This document shows positions 33,480 to 45,655 of a stretch of 64,000 bases of DNA, in pieces. The position numbers were made by a program, and so were the translations under genes. The first letter of the stretch is position 1, and each line of letters starts with the position of its first letter. Origin of the DNA: Euonymus europaeus (Eukaryota; Streptophyta; Magnoliopsida; Celastrales; Celastraceae); contig OY756970.1 of assembly GCA_963580455.1 (NCBI GenBank), forward strand, positions 19,220,001 to 19,284,000, read 5' to 3'. The notes below the pieces were generated by a model, which did not search any database, was not told the DNA's origin, and saw nothing but the letters and a program-made list of their open reading frames with translations.

Positions 33480-34332
33480 AAGGTTTTGAAAACCGGACCG
33501 GTCATCGAACCGGAAAATTTTTCGATTCATGGTTCAATGGTCCAACCGGAGTTCAACTGTGGTTCGAACCGGGTTCAATATTATTAATTATTATATATAT
33601 ATTTATATATTATAAGTAATAATTAAAACTATTTAATATTTTATAATTCTCATAATAATATAGAAATATAACATTAATATGTCTCTTTATTAAAAAATTC
33701 GCAACTATTCATAGATTCTCAAATATTCATTTAACAAAAAAAATTATATGTCAAATGATAAAATAAATAAAAATTATTTATGCAATCATAGAATCGTAAA
33801 TTAAAATTAAATACTTATTAAAAATCGAATTAAGAATTATATGAGTGAAACACATGTATATTGCAATCATTTCCATCATCATAATATGAGTCTTTATGTC
33901 AAAAAATTTAATTGACAACATGAATATATGAAAAAAAATTAACTGAAATTTATTGCAATGAATTTTTATTAAATTAAATATTTGAAATAAATAAATATAT
34001 ATTATTTTCTATAAATTTAATTAATATATAGAAATACTATATATTTAATTAGTGTTTGACTTTAAACTAAACTTTAGAGATATGATACATTAATATAATG
34101 TTTCACCATAGATCTACAAAGTTGGATAGTTTAGTTGGTCAAAAGACTAGCTTTTAGTAAGAAGGTCATGAATTCTAATCCTAGCAGAAGCAACTTTTCC
34201 AAAATTTTCCAACAAAAATCGGCTCAACCGGTTCATGAGGATCGGCCGGTCCAACCGATTCAACCGGTTCTCAAGAAAAAAGCCGATTCTCAAAAGGGGT
34301 GGTTCTTCCTACCTCCGGTTTTAACAACCTTG
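33480..34332. mobile_element. MITE with 9-10-bp target duplication (Mutator-like)
   Basis: The left end is AGGTTTTGAAAACCGGACCGG; the right end read inward is CAAGGTTGTTAAAACCGGAGG. GTCGTCACTA occurs directly outside both ends (33471-33480 and 34333-34342), which fits the 9-11-bp duplications of Mutator-like elements. The subterminal parts are rich in AACCGG. Near 34127-34190 lies TAGTTTAGTTGGTC followed by GGTCATGAATTCTAATCC, which resembles tRNA A and B boxes. No transposase is present. Confidence 0.75.
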
Positions 34333-35722
34333 GTCGTCACTAATAATAAAAAAAATATTAAAAATAAAAAATGTGATTTCTATGGCAATTTGATTTGGAT
34401 GGCAAATTTTTTTTGACTATTACACAAATCATATATGTATGTACTAATACTAATTTAATTATAATTTAATAGAAGTATGATATATATATATATATGGTAC
34501 ACTATAATTTTGGATGTAATATTTGTTGGTAATTTTTATTATTAATTAGAAAAGAAACGACGGGGCGCATGTGAGGGACAAAAGTTGAAGACAGTTGTTC
34601 AAATATCCGAAAATATACGACAACAGAAAGAAAAAAAAAACATCGTCCTCAAAACCGGTTAAGGTCGTCAGTATCTATCAAGATTGGTCCCTCCTTTTGT
34701 TATCCTGAAGGACAAAGCAACACCATAACATGTTCAGTGAAAGGTTTACATCAGTACAGTGCAGCAGTAGATATTGGCCTGTTTCTGTTTCGAAAACAAG
34801 GCCCATGGGCCAATTTTCCTAGCCACTCAAATTCAACAATGAAAAAAATAAAAATAAAAAAATTGTTTAGGACTGGTATTAGGGGACCACAGCCAACATT
34901 CATGTACAGTGTTAGCGTTAGCCCAGACATGTGCAAACTGGTCCACACAACATGTTTGCTTATGGTCCCAATTTGGGACTATTTTAGATCATCACACTAA
35001 CACCCATGTTCAACCAACTGCCATTTCATATCGATTTGGCAGCACTCACCACATGCTTCCCTCTAAATTTACTCTTAAGACGTGATCTTCCTGTAGCCAC
35101 TCTCTGCTAGTAATTTGTAATGAATATTCCTCCAATACCCAAGAGATATTGATGGATTGCGATGGCATCATGCTGTATTTAATAGTTGATAAAATTGGAC
35201 AAGTCTACGATCTCTTGGTGTACAATCCGTTCCCTTTGAGGATTATTTCCAGCTAACTCGACCACCTGGGTGATGATTATTATTTATGAGTGTTAATTAG
35301 GCGTTTAATATTATTTTTTACTTTTTAATTTTGAACATGTCTCCAAACATGCCGTAGGGAATGATAATGGCAATTGGAATAAGAATGGTACTGGAAATGA
35401 CCATTACAATTTTTAATGATATATTACGTCGTTTGATATGCAAAATACTTATTCGAATGGAATGAGAATGAAGTATTGATTGATCTAACTGTTCTTATTT
35501 ATTTATAATTAATTTAAATCATATTATAATTTGTCAAATAATGTTAAAGTAATATATAATACTTTAAATACTACATTATATTATTCAGATAATAGATTAT
35601 GATTATTATCTTTATCTTATTAAAATATAAAATTATTATATTTTGAGAACATTATAATTTGTCAAATAATATTATCGAATTATATATTCTATTTATTTTT
35701 TAAGACACTTTTAAAAGTATTA

Positions 35723-35830
35723 ATAAGTGAGTCTGCGATTGAGCGGCAATTACTATGCATGTAAGGATCGCCCCTCCCAATAAGGAGTGAGTTCGAATCC
35801 CCTCATCTCCAATTTTCCCGACGCAAAAAA
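35723..35830 (+). mobile_element. tRNA-derived SINE with A-tail
   Basis: The body carries GATTGAGCGGCAA (A-box-like) and GAGTTCGAATCCCCTCA (a strong B box) and ends in CGCAAAAAA. AAAAGTATTA flanks it on both sides (35713-35722 and 35831-35840). This pattern of Pol III boxes, A-tail and 10-bp target duplication is typical of a SINE insertion. Confidence 0.8.
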
Positions 35831-35840
35831 AAAAGTATTA

Positions 35841-37650
35841 GCATTTTTTTTATACTCTTATCTTCACAATCATCTAGAACCCTTCTAGGGAAAGTGTGTA
35901 TATATGGTTACTATGTAAGCATGTGAGGGAAGGGCCAAGGGTGAGCTACTAGTTTGATTAGGCACCATAAAAAGGGCAAGTCCTTGTCAAGAGCCAAGGA
36001 GCAGCTCAATAGTGTTTGCCCCACATAGTAGAGTATTCCCAAGCAAAGTAATAAAAACAGTTGAACAAACTGTAACCTACTTTGTTGAACTTTGTTGGGA
36101 GATGTTTAGGACATTCACTGGATGAAACCCCACCACTTGAAGAAAAAAGAAAAGAGAGAGAGAGAGGTGCTAATTAGGTTAGTCTAGAGGGAGAAAGAGA
36201 CTGTTGAATTGATTTCTATTGAATTCACATCAGTGGTTTCAATTTCCTTTCTAATAAAATATTATCCAGTTATCCTTATCTCTTCATAGTCACTCACATT
36301 TCAAATTGTCAAGATTGCAATCCTGTGGTTGGAAGCAAACATAATTTTTTTCTTTAAATTGTATTACGGCAAATTATAGTTTTAATCACCAATAATTACA
36401 CAAATCCTAATATTTTTGTTCCAGTTATTCCAAACATTGTGATGGACGCACACGATTTACTGGGGACAAAAAAAGATTGAACTCCTTAGCATTTTTATTT
36501 TGATCACCAATAGATGAGTTATATTACAATTTCGTCACCTACAAACAGGAAAAAAGAAGAGGAAGGAGCATAAATTTGGTCATCAAAAAGTAAGAAAATG
36601 TCACAAACAGACAAAGTTAGTTTGTTATTATATAATTTGAATTAAGTTTTAAAGATTCCTTTGAAACAACGAGAAGAAGCTTTTGGTCATTCATTTAATG
36701 GTGATGAAAAATGGATTGAAGCTGACTTCGCCTTCTCCGCAAGCAAACACATGGACTAGTCAAATTTTACAGATCGTCATCTTTCTTCAAAAATTGAAGA
36801 CAGAATCTGTGAATGCTTGAAAAAGAAATAATGGACACTTAACCGTTAAGTGGTAACGGTAATTTATGATGTTGAAAAAGAAGATTGATTGACTCGTCGT
36901 CTCTAACGTCGAAATGACGACGACTGACTGCAACGTTTTGAACGGCGACAAAGATAAGGTTTTCTCGGCCGGTGCAGTTGTCAACCAGTGTGATGGCGAT
37001 TCTAATGATCAACCTTGTCATTATTCGAAGGAGGAGATGAGAAGTAGAAGAAATATTTATTATGTGGGGGAGGGGATAAAGCCAGGGCGGAGTCAAATAT
37101 AAATTTTGGTAAGGGGAGCTTGTTTAGCCCGAAACACAAAATAGAGGGACTTTTTAGCCCAAAAAATTATGCAAGGTTGTTTGTAATTTTTTTTTTAAAT
37201 CCATGAATTTTTCAACACTAATCCCTGAAAATATTAAGCAATTTAAAGGACAAGAATTCATATTCGAGTCTCCTGTCTCTTAAGCAAATATTAATTAGGA
37301 AAAAAACTATTTATCAAAGAAAAATTGAGAGATGCAATTTAGCATCATATTTGGATAAGAAACCACCAAACATCAATTCCTAATCTTAAATTTAAAGTAC
37401 GTATAATTTGTAGAAGATGAGGATTAACTATGTATTTGGCACCTAATTTCTTTCAAGCCTACGTACAGTTTCGTCATGGTTTTGGATAATTAGGAAATTA
37501 TATTCTACACATTGATAGACAAAAAAAACATGGGATTTTAGATGTTGATATTTTCAACCCCAAAACATAGAGATATAATTATATGGCATCACATATATCA
37601 TTTATGACATAATATTATGTGATGTGTGTTTAAGAAAATGTAAAAAAATA
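35841..37650. other. Intergenic, no gene seen
   Basis: AT-rich DNA with short open frames only. Around 36890-37110 there is a slightly GC-richer stretch with a 62-codon frame (GDKDKVFSAGAVVNQ) that lacks any family match or clear splice sites. I do not call it a gene. Confidence 0.5.
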
Positions 37651-37655
37651 AAAAA

Positions 37656-37729
37656 TGGCCCATGCAGGTCTCGAACCTGCGACCTTCGCGTTATTAGCAC
37701 GACGCTCTAACCAGCTGAGCTAATAGGCC
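37656..37729 (-). tRNA. trnI-AAU: tRNA-Ile (anticodon AAU)
   Basis: The 74-base minus-strand sequence folds as a full cloverleaf. The acceptor GGCCTAT pairs with ATGGGCC, with discriminator A. The D arm contains TTAGCTCAGCTGGTTAGAGC, the anticodon loop is CTAATAA (anticodon AAT), and the T arm is GCAGGTTCGAGACCTGC. The internal A and B boxes are canonical. A T-run (TTTTTTATTTTTTTA) follows immediately and serves as the Pol III terminator. There is no intron and no encoded CCA. Unlike the SINEs nearby it has a complete set of stems. Confidence 0.96.
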
Positions 37730-38347
37730 AGATGCTCCAAGCGACTCACATTTATTTACTAATTGGGTTACAACAAATTAAATCCTTTTTTTCCCACTCT
37801 TAAAAACAACTTTTTATATAGCTATAATATATGAAGAACAAAGGCAAAACAATAAATTTATTATGAGAACTCTCTAATTTTTTTTGTTATGTCGAGAAAT
37901 TATGAATTTTTGATCCATGCATATAGATTTCCGATTTTTGATTGTCGAACACTCTTTAAATATTTTGACAAATCACAAAATGTAAATATATATGGACAGT
38001 TAAACTTGAGTCTCTTAACGTCAAATTAATAGTTGTATTCTAAACTATTTCAAACTAAGAAGGTTTAGGAATGTTAGTAGAATGCCAATCACAGATTATA
38101 CGGCTTGATAACAACAGCAATGGACAGGAGATGTTCAGGAGTGACATAAATTTAATAACCAACCCTTTTGACTTGTGTCGAACTTATGATATCTCTACTT
38201 TTGAGGAATTTCAGTTTATCCAGCCATATGCGTTGAGTGCAAATAGTTAATATAGTTGCATGTGTGTGTATAGATATATGTGTGTGGTTGCTCCAATCTT
38301 TTTTTTAAAAAAACTAAAAAAGGCGTTAGTTAAACTATGTAATCTAA

Positions 38348-38465
38348 GTCTCCGTTTGTTTCAGAGTGGAATATTTTACTATGTCACCCATATTCTCAGA
38401 CACTCTCAACTTTTATATTTTACGAGAGTTTACACTCTATGAGACATACTATGATCCAAACGGAC
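38348..38465. mobile_element. Tourist-like MITE, 118 bp, TAA target duplication
   Basis: The ends GTCTCCGTTTG and CAAACGGAC are inverted and TAA flanks both sides (38345-38347 and 38466-38468), as for PIF/Harbinger-derived MITEs. The sequence near 62513-62612 shares AGAGTGTCTGAGAGTATG and looks like a more decayed, inverse copy of the same family. Confidence 0.65.
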
Positions 38466-41440
38466 TAATTAATAAAAGCAAAAGCGCATATTCATGCAGA
38501 GAGGTAGTTGCAGGGCAGTTAAATATTTAGAGACGGACAAAACATAGAAAATCTATTTACAATCTCTCAAAATATCACTTCCCCATTGATCACGGGCCTG
38601 CCAACACTTTTTTGAGCGAAGTATTAGCACCGAACACGTACCCCCCATTTCAACTAACTAATAGTTGCAAAATCCAATCAGAGGCTAACAAGAGATCCTT
38701 CCGTTCGGTTTGTCAGTTTGCTTTGGCTTATTATGGTTCAAAAATTGTTAGTTTTATAATTAAATTAAAAAATAATTTTATTTACATTTAATTTTATATG
38801 ATATAAACTCTCTCAGTCTTGATAATATAAAAAAATAGCTGGGCGTCAAAAATATATAACAATTTTTTCTCGAAGATTAAATTCGACAATAAAAATATAA
38901 TTCATATATTAAAATAATTCAAAATTTCTGATAAAATTCATATTTTAAAAATATAATTTTAACCTCACTTGTGGAATATTTTATGATAAATTTACTGCTT
39001 TTTTACTGACAGACAAAACAGCTTTTACTGCTGTCTGGGTCTAAATAGGATGCTGTGAAAGGAACAAGGCAGTACTCGTCTTTTTCTTCTATTTTTTTTA
39101 TAAACTTAGGTGGAACAATGCAATTAGGACGACATTATTAACCTAATTAAAGTCAAACAATATATGATTAAGCATATTTATGAATTAAGAGGATGGTGAG
39201 GTCACCACTTTACTTTGGACAAGACATTGCACATGGGCACTGATGACTTGAAAGATTGACATTGAGAATATTCAAATTTCAATATATGGTTTTTTTTAAT
39301 TCTTTATATTTATTTTTATGGGTTCGATGGGACATGCGGATTTGGGAAAGATTTTAGTAACAACCATTTAATTCAAACACAAAGTGCCTATTATAATTAT
39401 AGCGAATCTCGTCAAAAAATAATTATAGCGAATCACTTTTAATTACTGAAAATTAATTCTCATAGTTTAAAATTTAAAATTCTCCCTGATAAAATTTTTC
39501 ATTCAATAAAATAGGAAAAATTGAAAGAATTTTTCGGTGTGCGGATTGACCTGAGTGGATAGATAATGTAAAGTAAAAATAAAGTATAAATTGTAATACG
39601 TCTCACCAAACACTATCAAAATTAGATAAAAAAAAAGAAAGGAAGATTAGCTGGGAGTGGTTAATTTGGGAGAATGTTTCCAATATGACTTGTGGTTGCA
39701 GAAAAGAATCAAATCTTGGAGTCCCCGACAGATTTGATCAAGCAATCAAAAAACGACAACTCTACGATGAATAAGAAAGAGATTAAATCAAATTTGTTAT
39801 TCTAATTCCCAGAATCGCGGTCCATATGTCACGCCTATCGTTGTCCATGCAAGATCTGCTAAATTATTCTTGGTCCTGGAATAACCAGAAAATATCGTCA
39901 TGGTACGTCATGTTATATATTGATATTTTCTAAGAAATTGATATCAATTCATGAATTGTTGAGTTTAATTATAAATTTTATTATTTTCATCTTCGACCAT
40001 TCCATAATTTCACCTCGCAACTTATGCATTGTAGTATTCTATTGATCCCAGTACACCACATCGGTATGTGACATTTTTTTAAAAATTTATTAATAAACTC
40101 ACCCACCCACCCACACTATGAGAATCGAACCCATACTCACATGATTATGTGGTTGACCGAATTTAATAGAATGAACATGGTTGTAGAGCGATTGGTAACA
40201 ATGTTTGTGTAATTGATGATGAAGGTTGATAGTTTTTAATTCAAATTTAAAAAATGCGTTACGTGTATGTGAATTGACATCGTCCCACAGATTTGAGTGT
40301 GACAATATTCAATTATAAGCTCATCATCATCCAGAGTCCAGAAACATGCTCTGGTATGCGTTTCTAACTCTCTGCTTCTCCACCGTCCATTAGTAACTGT
40401 ATGCGCTGTATTTAATGGAGGTAGAGGACATTGATGGAAGTGCACATGAAAGTAAGTAGAAGAGACATTTTTTTGTATAAAGAGGGTGCGAGTCAAACAT
40501 TGTCATTAATTTCCTTCATCAAGAAAATATTCGCAATTAATTTCACCAACCGCTGCCTCAGTCGTACTAGACGGCTCTGCATCGACCAAGAGCACAGGAC
40601 TTTAATGTGGACATTTTTTTTTATTGAAAGGGCGAGAATCATATCATTTAAATTTGTTGTTTGGATTAGAAGGGTGAACTGTCGATTTTTATCCACTTTT
40701 AATATATTTTGATTAAATCATTTAATTTGTTATATCATATTTTTATTTTTGATCGAAATTTCGGTCAATTTTAGTACAAAAATGTTTAATTATTTTTTTA
40801 AATTGACTAATAAACACTAAGCTTAAACCGAGGTGTGTCAATTTTAGGCTTACAATATAATAAGTTGGACTAAAACTTAATATCTAATCATAAAATTATT
40901 AATTTTAATGAGAATTGAACTTAAGATCGCTTGAGTCCAAATGATCTGATCATAATAAAAACACAAACTTCTTTATATATTTTATTATATTACATGCATT
41001 GAAATTGGCAATATTAAATTTCTTATAAAATTCCAAATATTGATAAGGTCTATTTCCTAATAATATATTTCCATATATATTTTATAAAAATAGTAAAAAT
41101 TAGAAATTTGGCTAATATATGTGTATACATAAAAGAGAGAGAACAAACAAGGGAAAAAATTAAAACAAAGTTGCGTATGAAAATAAGAAAGAAACAGAAA
41201 TGGAAGAGAACAAAAGAGAGAAAAGGGCATTTGCGGCAAATTGTCGTTGCTCTGCATGTGCGTAGCACAAAACCGCTATGGCCCACTCGAATACATCCAA
41301 ACAAAACCACGCGGTTTCTGCCACAAAAACCTCCTTCCGCTCACATGTGCGCCTCTCCTGTTCTGGTGAACTTTTAACTGCCCGAAGTTAGTTGGGACCA
41401 AGAGAGTGGCAGTTCTGTAAATACCACCCAAACCCAAACC
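38466..41440. other. Intergenic and expansin upstream region
   Basis: No gene is seen. Around 40080-40165 on the minus strand there is GTGAGTATGGGTTCGATTCTC, a good tRNA B box, preceded by GGTCAACCACATAATC, which suggests a decayed SINE. From about 41180 the sequence becomes GA- and then CT-rich toward the expansin promoter. Confidence 0.4.
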
Positions 41441-41461
41441 CTCCTCTCTCTTTCAAATTTC

Positions 41462-41469
41462 TATAAATT
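41462..41469 (+). promoter_or_regulatory. TATA box of the alpha-expansin gene
   Basis: TATAAATT lies 185 bases before the ATG in a CT-rich context typical of plant promoters. The 5' UTR that follows is CT-rich and contains a probable intron (donor GT at 41546, acceptor AG ending at 41638), which would place the ATG eight bases into the second exon. Confidence 0.6.
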
Positions 41470-41646
41470 CTCCCTCTCCCCCTCCCTAATTCCTTCACTC
41501 AACGCACCTTCCTTGCACTTTCTCTCCACCTCTCCTTCATTTCAAGTAATTTCCTCTCTCACATTTCTCTCATACTTCTTACTTTTGTAGTACATTTTCT
41601 GAAAATGCTGATAAATTGAGTTATAATTTCTCTTGCAGAGACGAAA

Positions 41647-42602
41647 ATGGCTGCTTGTGTTTACTTCTTCTTGGTGGGTTTTCTTTCAATGTCATCCTCT
41701 GTTCAGGGTTATTTCGGCGGTGGTTGGGTTGACGCCCACGCCACTTTCTACGGTGGTGGTGACGCTTCAGGCACCATGGGTATGAACCTGAACCTAAATT
41801 TTTAAAAAATTAACCATAACAAGCTTTACTTCAGCGTAACTAGTTTATGGTTAATTTTTGTGGGTTTTGTTTTTCAGGTGGAGCTTGTGGTTATGGGAAC
41901 TTGTACAGTCAAGGTTACGGAACAAACACTGCTGCTCTGAGTACTGCCTTATTCAATAATGGCTTGGCTTGTGGGTCTTGCTATGAGATCAGGTGTGTAA
42001 ATGATAAGCAATGGTGCCTACCTGGTTCAATTCTGGTCACAGCCACTAATTTCTGCCCACCAAACAATGCACTCCCTAACAACAATGGTGGCTGGTGCAA
42101 CCCTCCCCAGCAGCACTTCGATCTTTCTCAGCCTGTCTTCCAACACATTGCTCAGTACAAAGCAGGAATTGTCCCTGTTGCCTACAGAAGGTATGTACTA
42201 TGTAGCATACACATGTGAATGCTCTGTTTTTTGTTGCGAGGGTATTATGGGTATTCAGGTTATTAACTCTGTTTTTTATTCCTTGGTTTTTGTAGGGTAC
42301 CTTGTAGGAGGAGAGGGGGCATTAGGTTTACAATTAATGGGCATCAATACTTTAACCTAGTCCTGGTCACCAATGTTGGTGGTGCTGGTGATGTGCACTC
42401 TGTGTCAATCAAAGGTTCAAGGACAGGTTGGCAAGCAATGTCAAGGAACTGGGGCCAGAACTGGCAGAGCAACAGCCTTCTCAACGGACAAGCCCTTTCA
42501 TTTAAGGTCACAACCAGTGATGGTCGTACTGTTGTGTCTTACAATGTTGCTCCTGCTAATTGGGGCTTTGGGCAGACCTATTCCGGAGCCCAATTCCGCT
42601 AG
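41647..42602 (+). CDS. EXPA: Alpha-expansin
   Basis: Three exons (41647-41779, 41878-42190, 42296-42602) encode 250 residues, the normal alpha-expansin length. Residues 1-21 form a secretion signal. The GH45-like domain has the diagnostic [20 protein letters not shown], conserved cysteines, and the HFDLS motif ([11 protein letters not shown]). The C-terminal CBM63-like domain has [10 protein letters not shown] and ends in [12 protein letters not shown]. Alpha-expansins loosen cellulose-xyloglucan contacts in acidifying walls without hydrolysis. The two coding introns are at the usual alpha-expansin positions, and a 5'UTR intron is likely. Several residues suggest the EXPA1/2/8/15 group; context favours EXPA1/EXPA15. 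No defects seen. Confidence 0.95.
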
Positions 42603-42609
42603 GGCTCTT

Positions 42610-45240
42610 TTTCAACTGGCCTGGCCCGTACTCTGTTTTTTTTAGACTATTATTAGCTGTATGAGTATTAGAATACTAGTATGAGAAGGGGGCTTGTTTT
42701 ATGAGGGCCCTTTTTGTCAGTTGGAATTTCAACCGGCTCACCTGGTAGTGTCGTGATGGTGGGGCCCTTTTCTTTTATTTTCCTTGGCAGAGGTGGGAGT
42801 CTGACCACCCGCTAAGGTTAGTAAGATATGTTTTTATTAGATTTGTAGGGGGTTTTAATAGTTGTTTTTATGGTGAGGTAATTGTAAGCAGCTTGTGCTG
42901 TGAGTGTATCTCCACAGTTGGTCTCTAATTTGAGACCCAATTGTATATTTCATGTTATTTTTTACTAGTAATGGTTTTCTTTCGGTGAGCAATGGGTTAC
43001 TAAGAATTGCTAAGTTAAAACAACGATATGGTCCCAAATGACCCAAAAGTTGTTCTTTCGATTTGAAATCGTGTCCGGGTCTGAACATTAATGTTGTTGG
43101 AATTAGGTGTTGCTTAATTTATTGGATTCTTTTTTATAAATTTAAATCAATGCGGGTGTATTCAATTAATAAATGTGAAAAATTACATCAATATGAATTC
43201 TAAGATTTAAATAATTTATAAACATGGGTGTATTCCTGCAATATGACAGTTGTCTCATTTGTGCTACAATCTTTTAAAAAATTCGAATAAAATATCTAAT
43301 GGAAATAATTTATGTTTTTTTATTTTATTATAAAGGTACTTTAAATATGCAGTATAAATTTGACTGCTTATTTAGAAGGTGACTCCAAATTTTTCAATGC
43401 CGGTTCCACTATTATTATTATAAGAAAATACGATTTCTAATAGTCATATTAACATAACAGATATTTTAATACAATTTTTTTCAAATTTTATTCACAAACA
43501 CTTTAAATATAAACATCAACACCATTTCTTTCATATTTTTCTACCATATTTTATTTTTTTCTACGATTTTACACATTTTTTAATACAATTTTTTCAAATC
43601 ACTCTCTGCACACTCTAAAATTTTCAACATCATTATCAAGTGTCCCATTACACTTGCTCTTATAATTTCGCCTTAACTGAACACCATCATAATGTATTTG
43701 ACAATTTATTTATCAATTTAATTTCATAATTTATACATCGATTTATATACTCTGTGAAACGGGGATATATTTCATATCGAGTCAAAGCTCCAAATTCAAC
43801 GCTCATCAGGAGTAAATGATTTTGTTGTACAGATTCCTTTTGATAATTACACATCGTACTCTAATTGACAGTGCCTCACCTGTGGCATGGATTCCGAAGC
43901 TCTATGATCTCTCATATCAAGGCTTTCTCTGGTTTGTCAGTTGTCCATTAGCTTGTGGTCTTTTTCCAGGAAGATTGCCTCAAGATTCTGCTATTAACTT
44001 TCCCAGTACAGATATATATACATATTTATTCAAACAATATCAAAAGAAATATAGCGAATATTACTTATATATTATGTGAAATTCAAATGGCATTGAAGAC
44101 TGAATACAAGTCCACCAATGCGTACATTATTTAATTGGAAAAGAAAGACAGAGAAGTTGAGGCCAGTTATGGCAGAGAACGACTGGTTAACTATTTTGGT
44201 TTTGTTGGTGCAGACTGTTAAGTATGGGATTGTGCAGAATCTCGAGCCATGTGTCTCTTTAAAACTGTCTAACGGTTTTCTTGATGTTTGAAAAGCTTGT
44301 TCTTTTCTTACACCACCGGAAAAACAAAAATAAAATGCATTTTGACATATAAAAGTGAAGTATGGTGGTGAATATTTGAACTGAGTTTACACCCTTTGCT
44401 TTTAGGTAGAAATCCCAATTAAAATATGCTTGTTTCGATCATCTTTTACATAATTTTCTCACGTAAATTCACCAAACTTTCTCAATCTCTCAAATAAATT
44501 CTCCAAACTTCTCACTTGATACAAGGCCCCAACAATCCTCCGCATACAGAGCACACGGAGAAGTGAACTCTGCAAGGGAATCATGTAGTCATTGTTCATC
44601 GTCGCTGGCTCCAAAACGTGGGTAGAACTTTCGCTAAAGTAAATTGATTAATAGTTATCACATCATTAAAAAATCTCAAATTTATCATAAAAACTTCAGA
44701 TAGTAGAACCCTAATTAGTAAATCCATAACCTGCAAAAGATAAATACTCAGGTCGGAGAATACGGTGGCCGAGAGAATGCCCAACCTGCAAAAAAAAAAA
44801 AACGTAAGAAAACAAAGAAGCCCAAACTTTGAAGTCGGTCCGTTGAGATGGTAGCCAAGAATCAAGAGGATCCGAGGATGAGATGAGGGGCGAGAAGGAC
44901 AAACACGAAAGACAGGAAAGAGAGTGAAGAGAAGGAGACATTAAAGAGGCATCGGAGGATGAAACTAGGTTCAAATAGTCCCCACCTGAAAGTATAAAAC
45001 ACGACAATACATTAGAACAGACAAACAAAGATACATAGGTGCTCAGCTCAATGTTTAAATCCCTCAAGCAGCATCACATTTGTGCATATGTATGTTAGTG
45101 TATCGCATTTATGCACGAGTATGTATATCATGTGTTTAATGTGCCATAAAAAAGATACAGAGAAACGTAAAAAAGGAGAATAACACGAACTAAAAGTGCA
45201 CCGAAGGACAGGATACCCTAAAAAATATATATAAACTTCA
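42610..45240. other. Intergenic: expansin 3' flank and MITE remnant
   Basis: The first 500 bases are the expansin 3' region. About 43430-43665 carries a copy of the dispersed MITE family (TACAATTTTTTCAAATCACTC and TGTCCCATTACACTTGCTCT). A minus-strand frame of 118 codons at 44711-45067 is Ser/Leu-rich without family match, and I do not call it a gene. Confidence 0.45.
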
Positions 45241-45655
45241 ATTCATAGATATAGTTTTCAGATTACAGCCATTCTGCTACATATAAAATTCTTTCCAAGT
45301 CTGTTATTCAACTGTAGGGAGAAGGGGGGTAGCATTTTTATATTTGGCGACACCCACTTCATAAAAAAGAAGTGAAGAACAAATCACTTGACAAAACCTA
45401 CTACAGACTAATTTTTATACAGAGGATTCTATGAAACTTTTGAATCAGCACCATTTTTCCTGGTGGGTTGTGTATCTGGTACCTGCGCTATAATCATCAT
45501 ATTATACATTTATCATCGACTGCTTCCCTCGTTCTAATGCTCAAAAGGGCACTGGCACGATAAGGACGTCGAACTTGGCGGGACTTCAGATGCATATGAC
45601 CAAGTTCTTTATCAAATTTGATCAGTGCTTGTTGGTAAACAATTACACTTGAGTC

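Noticed and set aside
35731..35815. tRNA gene at the SINE near 35723
   Set aside because: It has a B box and A-like box but no cloverleaf stems; A-tail and target duplication mark it as a SINE.
36787..37102. Overlapping frames at 36787-37102
   Set aside because: Short, on both strands, and without domain, splice or promoter support.
44711..45067. 118-codon minus-strand frame between the expansin and the MADS gene
   Set aside because: Ser/Leu/Phe-rich low-complexity translation with splice-like sites but no family match; not enough to call a gene or a further MADS exon.
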